From NCBI RefSeq assembly GCF_011612585.1, contig NZ_CP050133.1:868001-932000 (forward strand): 64,000 nt of DNA. Reading direction: 5' to 3'. How positions within the stretch are numbered: position 1 is the stretch's first letter; the number at the start of each line of letters is the position of its first letter. Positions 58,158-64,000 of this stretch are shown piece after piece. The stretch is from Streptococcus cristatus ATCC 51100 (lineage in GTDB: Bacteria > Bacillota > Bacilli > Lactobacillales > Streptococcaceae). The position numbers and the translations under genes were made by a program. The notes beneath the pieces are model-generated. The model was not told where the DNA came from, ran no database searches, and saw only the letters and a program-made list of their open reading frames with translations.

Positions 58158-59895
58158 TATACTGAAGAAATTCTTTGATTTCTGTACGGCCGAGGACCGT
58201 AGGAAATTTTATCAATCCATTTATCTGGGCATCATCAAGTCCTTTATCATCGCTCTGCGTATCCCAGCGATCGGCTTAGTCGTTATGGGACTGATTGAGA
58301 AGAATCTCTCTATGCAGACCTTCTGGCTGGCTCTGGCTATCATGCTGGTATCCACTGTACTAAACGTCTGGATTACTCTAAAAATCACCATGCTTCAGAC
58401 GGAAGCGGGCTATCATACCTGTGCTCAGAAGCGGATCGAAATTGCCGAGCACATGCGCTATCTACCCATGGGTTACTTTAATCACAATAGCTTGGGCAAG
58501 ATTACCAGTGTTACGACTAATACGCTGGAAGGGCTGTCTGATGTAGCTACGCGAGTGGTTATGATGACTGTGCAAGGATTCCTAACGACTGGTCTCATTA
58601 CCGTTTTGGTCTTTCTCTATGACTGGCGGGTTGGTCTGGTTCTCTTGGTTGGTCTCGTCCTCTTTCTCCTGCCAAATACTCTCATGCGTTGGCAAGTTGG
58701 CAAGGTTTCTGATGACAAGTATCAGGCGGATATGGACCTGGTAGCTGTTGTTTTGGAGTACAGCCAAGGGATTGCAGAAGTTAAGAACTACAATCTGGTC
58801 AACCGTTCTGCCAAGAAGCTGTCCAAGGCTATTGAAGGCAAGAGTCAGCTAGATACCAAAATGACACTCGTGACCTCACCTTACATTGCTCTCCAGGGCA
58901 TGGTGACCAAGCTGACCGGTCTCTTTATGGGTCTTTTCTCTATCTATTTTTATCTCAATGGCAGTATGGAGCTGCTGGTAACCATTATGATGATTGTCAG
59001 TGGTTTTATGATTTATGAAAATCTAGACGGCGTTGGCTCTTTCTCTTCTCTTCTGCGCATTGTTGATTTGTCTGTTGATATGGTCAATCAAGTCCTGGCT
59101 ATCCAGCCTATGGACATCAGCGGTCAGGATATTGAGCCTAAGAGCAGCCGGATTGAGTTGAGAGATGTTAGCTTCTCTTATGGAAATAAGAAAATCATTG
59201 ACGGGGTTTCCCTCACCATTCCAGAAAAAACGACAACTGCCTTGGTCGGACCATCTGGATCAGGCAAAACAACGCTTTGCGACCTCATCGCCCGCTTCTG
59301 GGATGTGGATCAAGGAAGTATCAGTCTGGACGGGCATGACGTCAGGGATTACAGCTATGACAGCCTGATTCGTAATTTCAGCTTTGTCTTCCAAAGCGTC
59401 TATCTCTTTGAGGATACTATTGCTAATAACATTCGTTTTGGCAAGCCGGAGGCCAGTCAGGAAGAAGTAATAGAGGCTGCCAAGAAAGCTGCCTGTCATG
59501 ACTTTATCCTCTCGCTGCCTGATGGCTATGACACCAAGATTGGTGAAGGAGGTGCTAGTCTTTCTGGAGGTGAGCGCCAGCGCATTTCCATCGCTCGAGC
59601 AATTATCAAGGATGCTCCTATTATCATTCTGGATAAAGCAACAGCCAATGTTGACCCAGAAAACGAAGAAGCCCTCATGCAGGCTATTCAGGCTCTAACA
59701 CGCGATAAGACCATTATCATGATTGCCCACCGACTCAAGACAGTTGAGCATGCAGACCAGATTTTGGTGCTGGATCAAGGCCGTATTGTCGAGCAAGGAA
59801 AACATCAAGACTTACTGGACAAACAAGGTATCTACAGTAAGTTTATCCAAGAAAGAAAAACTGCCGCCAGCTGGCGGATTGAGATGGGGGAATGA
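58150..59895 (+). CDS. ABC exporter half with altered Walker B
   Basis: The 581-residue partner has six membrane helices, Walker A GPSGSGKTT near 367, signature LSGGERQRISIARA and switch His in IAHRLK. The Walker B reads IIILDKATANVD, with Lys496 (codon AAA, 59635-59637) where the catalytic Glu is expected; the partner protein keeps Glu. One base change from GAA would explain it. One of the two ATP sites of the heterodimer should therefore be inactive for hydrolysis. It overlaps the first gene by 8 bp. Confidence 0.9.
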   Translation: MLNILKKFFDFCTAEDRRKFYQSIYLGIIKSFIIALRIPAIGLVVMGLIEKNLSMQTFWLALAIMLVSTVLNVWITLKITMLQTEAGYHTCAQKRIEIAEHMRYLPMGYFNHNSLGKITSVTTNTLEGLSDVATRVVMMTVQGFLTTGLITVLVFLYDWRVGLVLLVGLVLFLLPNTLMRWQVGKVSDDKYQADMDLVAVVLEYSQGIAEVKNYNLVNRSAKKLSKAIEGKSQLDTKMTLVTSPYIALQGMVTKLTGLFMGLFSIYFYLNGSMELLVTIMMIVSGFMIYENLDGVGSFSSLLRIVDLSVDMVNQVLAIQPMDISGQDIEPKSSRIELRDVSFSYGNKKIIDGVSLTIPEKTTTALVGPSGSGKTTLCDLIARFWDVDQGSISLDGHDVRDYSYDSLIRNFSFVFQSVYLFEDTIANNIRFGKPEASQEEVIEAAKKAACHDFILSLPDGYDTKIGEGGASLSGGERQRISIARAIIKDAPIIILDKATANVDPENEEALMQAIQALTRDKTIIMIAHRLKTVEHADQILVLDQGRIVEQGKHQDLLDKQGIYSKFIQERKTAASWRIEMGE

Positions 59896-59902
59896 TAACC
59901 TG

Positions 59903-59931
59903 AAACAGCAGGCCAGCGGCTTGCTGTTTTT
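59903..59931 (+). terminator. Terminator of the ABC exporter operon
   Basis: AAACAGCA (59903-59910) pairs with TGCTGTTT (59922-59929), followed by Ts. Confidence 0.82.
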
Positions 59932-59947
59932 CATTTAAAGGGAAGAA

Positions 59948-59956
59948 TGGTATAAT
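59948..59956 (+). promoter_or_regulatory. Extended -10 promoter of the DUF2130 gene
   Basis: TGGTATAAT (59948-59956), 30 bp before the ATG at 59987. Confidence 0.6.
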
Positions 59957-59986
59957 GAAAGAGAAAAATCTTGAATGAGGTACCCC

Positions 59987-61258
59987 ATGAATGAAATCAA
60001 ATGCCCCAACTGCGGGGAGGTTTTTACTGTCAATGAGAGCCAGTACAGTGAGCTTTTGTCGCAGGTTCGGACAGCAGAGTTTGACAAGGAAATTCATGCT
60101 CGGATTGAGCAGGAACTGGCTTTAGCAGAGCAAAAATCCCAGAATGCCCAACAAGTCCTCCTATCGCAGAAAGAACAGGAAATTAGCAAGCTTGAAAATC
60201 AAATTACTCAGTTTGAGACCCAGCAGGAATTGGCAAAGAAAGAGGCGGAGCAGGCAGCTAGTCTTCAGTTGCAAGAAAAAGACAAGGAAGTTCAGCAATT
60301 GGAAAGTCAGCTGACAACTCTGCGCTTGGAGCATGAAAATCAACTGCAAAAGACCTTGTCTGCGCTGGAAAAAGAGCGAGACGAGGTTAAGAACCAGCTA
60401 GTCTTGCAAGAAAAGGAAGCAGCGCTGGCTCAGACCTCGCTCAAAGAGCGCTATGAGGTAGAGCTACGGCAGAAAGATGAGACCATAGAGTTCTACAAGG
60501 ATTTCAAGGCCAAGCAGTCCACTAAGATGATTGGTGAGAGTTTGGAACAGCACTGCGAGTACGAGTTTAACAAGAACCGTATGGCTATGTTCCCACGAGC
60601 GGAGTTTGGCAAGGACAATGATGCAAGAACAGGCAGCAAGGGTGACTACATTTATCGAGAGGTGGATGAAAATGGTGTAGAAATCCTCTCCATCATGTTT
60701 GAGATGAAAAATGAAGGTGACGAGACGGCGACCAAGAAGAAAAATGAGCATTTTTTCAAAGAGCTGGATAAGGATCGGCGTGAGAAAAGCTGTGAATATG
60801 CTATTCTTGTGACACTTCTTGAAGCTGATAGCGAACTCTACAATTCAGGTATTGTCGATGTGTCTTATGCTTATGAGAAGATGTATGTTATCCGACCACA
60901 ATTCTTCTTGCCCATGATTACCCTCCTGCGTAATGCTGCGCTTAACTCGCTCCAGTACAAGCAGGAACTGGCCTTGGTGAGGGAGCAGAATATTGATATT
61001 ACGCATTTTGAGGAAGATTTGGATGCCTTTAAAGTAGCTTTCGCCAAGAACTATCAGTCTGCTTCGACCAACTTTGGTAAGGCCATCGAGGAGATTGACA
61101 AGGCCATCCGCCGGATGGAAGAAATCAAAAAATTCCTGACGACCTCTGAAAACCAGCTGCGTTTGGCTAATAACAAGCTGGACGACGTCTCTGTCAAAAA
61201 ATTGACACGCAAAAATCCTACCATGAAAGCGAAGTTTGAAGCGCTTAAGGGGGAGTAG
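59987..61258 (+). CDS. DUF2130 protein, coiled coil plus nuclease-like domain
   Basis: ATG 59987 (423 residues) follows GAGGT; the frame opens 12 bp earlier. A CPNCGEVF knuckle at 5-12 is followed by a Gln/Glu/Lys-rich coiled coil from about 30 to 170. The C-terminal half contains GSKGDYIYRE...IMFEMKNEGD, which resembles the Asp and Glu-x-Lys of PD-(D/E)xK nucleases, and DKDRREKSCEYAILVTLLE, the conserved DUF2130 core. A role in DNA processing is suspected for the family but not shown. Confidence 0.85.
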   Translation: MNEIKCPNCGEVFTVNESQYSELLSQVRTAEFDKEIHARIEQELALAEQKSQNAQQVLLSQKEQEISKLENQITQFETQQELAKKEAEQAASLQLQEKDKEVQQLESQLTTLRLEHENQLQKTLSALEKERDEVKNQLVLQEKEAALAQTSLKERYEVELRQKDETIEFYKDFKAKQSTKMIGESLEQHCEYEFNKNRMAMFPRAEFGKDNDARTGSKGDYIYREVDENGVEILSIMFEMKNEGDETATKKKNEHFFKELDKDRREKSCEYAILVTLLEADSELYNSGIVDVSYAYEKMYVIRPQFFLPMITLLRNAALNSLQYKQELALVREQNIDITHFEEDLDAFKVAFAKNYQSASTNFGKAIEEIDKAIRRMEEIKKFLTTSENQLRLANNKLDDVSVKKLTRKNPTMKAKFEALKGE

Positions 61259-61267
61259 GAGGATCCT

Positions 61268-61711
61268 ATGCAGATACGAAAAGCAACCATGAAAGATGCT
61301 GAAGCACTACTGTCTCTATACGAAGACTTGGGCTATCCAACGACCGCTTCTAAGCTGTCTCGACGTTTAGAAATGATTCTTTCTCAACCACATTATGGCT
61401 GTCTTCTAGCTGAAAGAAACGGAGAAATTTTAGGTTTCTTAGGTTATGCGAAGCTCTTCTTTTTTGAAGCAGATGGATCTTACTATCGTATTTTAGCTTT
61501 GTCAGTTGCAAAAGAAACAAGACGACAAGGAATTGCTAGTAGGCTAATCGATGAATTGAAAAAACAAGCGGTAAAAGAAGGAGTTGAGGCACTGGCTCTA
61601 AATAGTGGAATAACCGCTGAACGAAATGCTGCACATCAGTTTTATCAGACAGTTGGATTTGAAAAAGTGACTGCCGGCTTTGCCCTGCATTTAAAAAGTC
61701 AACATAAATAA
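61268..61711 (+). CDS. GNAT family N-acetyltransferase
   Basis: The 147-residue protein opens MQIRKATMKDAEALL and has the acetyl-CoA loop VAKETRRQGIASRLI (about 86-100) with the R/QxxGxA motif. It transfers an acetyl group to an unknown amine. It starts at ATG 61268 behind AGGAGGA, 9 bp after the DUF2130 stop. Confidence 0.88.
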   Translation: MQIRKATMKDAEALLSLYEDLGYPTTASKLSRRLEMILSQPHYGCLLAERNGEILGFLGYAKLFFFEADGSYYRILALSVAKETRRQGIASRLIDELKKQAVKEGVEALALNSGITAERNAAHQFYQTVGFEKVTAGFALHLKSQHK

Positions 61712-61812
61712 ATCATGAAAAATAGCAGAGGAAACAAAGTAATGTCTACAGCAAATATGAACAGCATAAGGGCTTCCAAAAGCGAGTTTTAGTATTTTTA
61801 GAAAGTTAATCA

Positions 61813-62691
61813 ATGAACGGAATTATCAACTTAAGAAAAGAAGCGGGAATGACTTCGCATGACGCGGTCTTTAAGCTGCGTAAAATTTTGGGAACGAAGA
61901 AAATTGGTCATGGGGGCACCTTAGACCCAGATGTGGTTGGGGTGCTTCCGATTGCTGTGGGCAAGGCAACACGTTTAGTTGAATTTATGCAGGAGGAAGG
62001 AAAGATCTACGAGGGGGAGATTACTCTGGGCTGCTCAACGACGACAGAGGATGCCAGCGGAGACATCCTAGAGCGGACGCCAGTGACGGAGCTTTTAGAA
62101 GAGGCTCTCATCGATGAAGCGATGGAGTCCATGACTGGTGAGATTCGCCAGATACCGCCCATGTACTCAGCAGTCAAGGTCAATGGCCGCAAGCTTTATG
62201 AGTATGCTAGAGCGGGTCAAGAAGTAGAGCGACCAGAGCGGCAGGTGACCATCTATAGTTTTGAGCGCACCAGTCCGATTTCCTATGAAGATGAGCAAGC
62301 TCGTTTTCGCTTTCGGGTCAAGTGTAGCAAGGGAACATATGTTCGAACCCTGTCTGTTGATTTAGGAGCAAAGCTTGGCTTTGCCAGTCACATGTCTCAG
62401 TTGACACGGACTTCTTCAGCAGGTATGAGCTTAGATGATGCCTTGACCTTGGAGGAAATAGCGGAGCGAGTAGCAGTGGAGGATTTTACATTTCTTCAGC
62501 CTTTGGAGTTGGGGACAGGTGATCTACCCAAGATTGAACTAACGATAGAGCAGTTAGAGGAAGTCCGCTTTGGTCGCTTTATTTTCATTGAAAATGCGGC
62601 AACAATCTTGGCTGGTTTTCATAAAGGTAAGCTTATCGCCATCTTAGAGAAAAGAGACGAATATTATAAACCCAAAAAAGTTTTTCTTTGA
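61813..62691 (+). CDS. truB: tRNA pseudouridine(55) synthase
   Basis: TruB converts U55 in the T loop of tRNAs to pseudouridine. The 292-residue protein begins [16 protein letters not shown], and has the catalytic motif [23 protein letters not shown] with the nucleophilic Asp near residue 38, and the [10 protein letters not shown] motif. It starts at ATG 61813 with only GAAAG as a ribosome site. In many streptococci truB is followed by ribF; here a terminator and a surface protein gene follow instead. Confidence 0.96.
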   Translation: MNGIINLRKEAGMTSHDAVFKLRKILGTKKIGHGGTLDPDVVGVLPIAVGKATRLVEFMQEEGKIYEGEITLGCSTTTEDASGDILERTPVTELLEEALIDEAMESMTGEIRQIPPMYSAVKVNGRKLYEYARAGQEVERPERQVTIYSFERTSPISYEDEQARFRFRVKCSKGTYVRTLSVDLGAKLGFASHMSQLTRTSSAGMSLDDALTLEEIAERVAVEDFTFLQPLELGTGDLPKIELTIEQLEEVRFGRFIFIENAATILAGFHKGKLIAILEKRDEYYKPKKVFL

Positions 62692-62710
62692 TGGTATATA
62701 GCATATTAGC

Positions 62711-62738
62711 ATCCTGAAATATATTTTCAGGATTTTTT
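62711..62738 (+). terminator. truB terminator
   Basis: ATCCTGAA (62711-62718) pairs with TTCAGGAT (62726-62733), followed by TTTTT. Confidence 0.88.
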
Positions 62739-62904
62739 ATATGACTTGAATAATCAAATAAATATTGAAGTTAAAAATGGTCAGAAATTTTGTCTCCAAA
62801 GGCATAGAAGACGCTTGTATATCTTAGTACATGTTTTGAAATAAGAATACTCCAAATTTAGGCATTTTGGTAAAAAATGATAGAGAAAAAACAGGGGATT
62901 ATCA
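62739..62904. other. AT-rich intergenic stretch without visible features
   Basis: The stretch between the truB terminator and the promoter at 62905 is AT-rich. I see no open frame with a ribosome site, no clear stem-loop and no repeat. Confidence 0.5.
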
Positions 62905-62933
62905 TTGCTTAAATCCTACTTATATGGTACACT
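62905..62933 (+). promoter_or_regulatory. Promoter of the surface protein gene
   Basis: TTGCTT (62905-62910), 17 bp, TACACT (62928-62933) with a TG one base before it (extended -10). The ATG is 43 bp further on, behind AAGGAGGG. Confidence 0.65.
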
Positions 62934-62976
62934 TGGGAAAGTGACAATTTTAGAATAATAAGGAGGGTTCCAATAC

Positions 62977-64000
62977 ATGGGACAAGACTGGAAGAAAATA
63001 GAAAGGCAACGTTTTACAATTCGTAAGACGAGAGCATGGGGCGCATGTTCAGTTTTTCTAGGATCAAGTATTTTCTTTCTAGGAGGGGGAGTTGCAAGTG
63101 CACAAGAAGTTAGTCCTTCTGCACAAGACCAAGCACCTCAAGTAGCAGAAGCTGCTAGAGTTTCAGATGAAAAAGAGTCTGAGAAACCGGCAACTGAAGC
63201 GCAAGCCGAGCCTGAAAAGAATGCTGCGTCAGTAAGTGCAGGTGTTCAAGCAACTGAAGCTAAGGAACAAGCTGCGCCTAGCACTGAAGAAGTAGCTAAA
63301 GCAGAAGAAGCAGCTGTTTCAAAAGACGAAAAGTCAGAAGAAACAAGTGCTCCGAAAGAAGCTAAAGCAGAAGAAAAGGCTGAGCCAAAAGAAGAGAAAA
63401 TAGAAGCAAAAACAGCAAGTTCTGAAACTAATGCAGCCACACAACCTAAGCGTTCAGGCACATCAGGATTCAGAAGTGTTAGTGGTACATCAGGATTCCG
63501 AAATACTGGTGCTGCTCGCCAAGGATCTGACTATACTGTTACTCAAGATGGTAATCTAGCTACAGTTCAAGCTAATGCCTTGAAAACTCAGCTGGATAGA
63601 GCAGCGTCAGAGAACTTGCCAGTTACACCGAACCAGCTTAGAAATTTTGGAACCGCAACAACTGACGAAGAAAGACGCAGATTAGAACGTCAAGCAGCTG
63701 ATCTTCAAAATGCTGAAGCTCAGACAATGAATAAAAAAATCTCTGATTACTTGACGGCTAAACAAAGAGCTCAACAATTAACAGGTAGAGAAGGAAGCTT
63801 GCAACAAATTGCTCCTCAAAACCTCGTTTTCTCTGATGAGCCAAATGCAACAGCTAAGATTAGGCTGGCACAAGGAGACTGGTTTGTCAAAGACAGTACG
63901 CTCACATCTCGAAATCAATATGTTCGTGAAGCTTTGGATAGTCGAAGCTACAGTGAGTGGCGAGACGGGACAACTACTCAACCGAATGCAGTTATCACTA
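62977..64000 (+). CDS. YSIRK-like surface protein, N-terminal part
   Basis: ATG 62977 behind AAGGAGGG opens a frame that stays open to the window end (341 codons). The N-terminus FTIRKTRAWGACSVFLGS is a YSIRK-type signal that sends wall proteins to the division septum; cleavage is likely after VASA. A low-complexity Ala/Glu/Lys segment runs from about residue 45 to 150, followed by a short tandem SGTSGFR (twice) and then a folded domain of unknown type. An LPXTG anchor is expected beyond the window. It is probably an adhesin. Confidence 0.82.
   Translation, partial: MGQDWKKIERQRFTIRKTRAWGACSVFLGSSIFFLGGGVASAQEVSPSAQDQAPQVAEAARVSDEKESEKPATEAQAEPEKNAASVSAGVQATEAKEQAAPSTEEVAKAEEAAVSKDEKSEETSAPKEAKAEEKAEPKEEKIEAKTASSETNAATQPKRSGTSGFRSVSGTSGFRNTGAARQGSDYTVTQDGNLATVQANALKTQLDRAASENLPVTPNQLRNFGTATTDEERRRLERQAADLQNAEAQTMNKKISDYLTAKQRAQQLTGREGSLQQIAPQNLVFSDEPNATAKIRLAQGDWFVKDSTLTSRNQYVREALDSRSYSEWRDGTTTQPNAVIT

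Noticed and set aside
61733..61791. 16-codon frame (ATG at 61741) between the GNAT gene and truB
   Set aside because: It has no good ribosome site and no sign of coding beyond chance.
62692..62976. Small gene between truB and the surface protein
   Set aside because: There is no frame with both a start and a ribosome site; the gap contains only the truB terminator and a promoter.

Overview
The window is a stretch of low-GC Gram-positive chromosome. It almost certainly comes from an oral Streptococcus of the sanguinis/gordonii/mitis type. The evidence is the gene content and order (murB-potABCD, coaA-rpsT, deoxynucleoside genes with a BMP lipoprotein and its ABC importer, a Mga-like regulator beside glpK-glpO-glpF), alpha-glycerophosphate oxidase instead of a dehydrogenase, an LPKTG-anchored X-prolyl dipeptidyl peptidase, and a YSIRK-like surface protein at the right edge. 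No rRNA, tRNA, CRISPR array, prophage or insertion sequence with a transposase was seen.

Layout. 1-2230: the end of a LytR-CpsA-Psr cell-wall ligase and a 23S rRNA uridine methyltransferase. 2275-5414: an accessory patch with an alpha/beta hydrolase, an ADP-ribosylglycohydrolase, a small acidic protein, a lipoprotein and a frameshifted mini-gene. 5590-10238: a neopullulanase-type GH13 enzyme behind a consensus promoter and cre site, then a DUF4300-like lipoprotein and several small orphan proteins. 10431-16194: Mga-like regulator and the glycerol operon. 16383-24976: peptidases and starch degradation (M42 aminopeptidase, membrane-anchored hydrolase, cytoplasmic alpha-amylase, wall-anchored PepX, M20/RocB-like peptidase). 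25087-33627: ABC exporter pair, CPBP protease homologue, hemolysin III, DUF1836 regulator, YaaA, TraX-like membrane protein bracketed by an inverted pair of about 160-bp repeats, a P-loop kinase-like protein, rpsT and coaA. 33721-41488: nucleoside salvage (methyltransferase, pdp, deoC, cdd, BMP lipoprotein, three ABC importer genes). 41589-49861: polysaccharide deacetylase, hom-thrB, murB and potABCD. 49996-55532: iron alcohol dehydrogenase, HAD phosphatase, proBAC. 55761-62691: TetR with a heterodimeric ABC exporter, DUF2130 protein, GNAT, truB. 62977-64000: the start of a surface protein.

How the genes fit together. Pdp, DeoC and Cdd degrade pyrimidine (deoxy)nucleosides that the BMP lipoprotein and its ABC importer bring in. 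GlpF, GlpK and GlpO take up, phosphorylate and oxidise glycerol, producing hydrogen peroxide. The two GH13 enzymes and PepX carry catabolite-control (cre-like) sites at their promoters. PotABCD imports spermidine/putrescine. ProBAC makes proline, and Hom-ThrB feeds threonine synthesis.

Most of the window is ordinary core genome. The points I would follow up are: a multi-branched RNA leader and an overlapping 8-codon ORF in front of the TTG-started potA; a Lys in place of the catalytic Walker B Glu in one ABC exporter half; the inverted repeat pair around the TraX-like gene, one copy of which supplies the last codons of the neighbouring gene; a probable leaderless methyltransferase mRNA; and several unusually clear operator dyads. 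I did not find a convincing wholly new multi-gene system.
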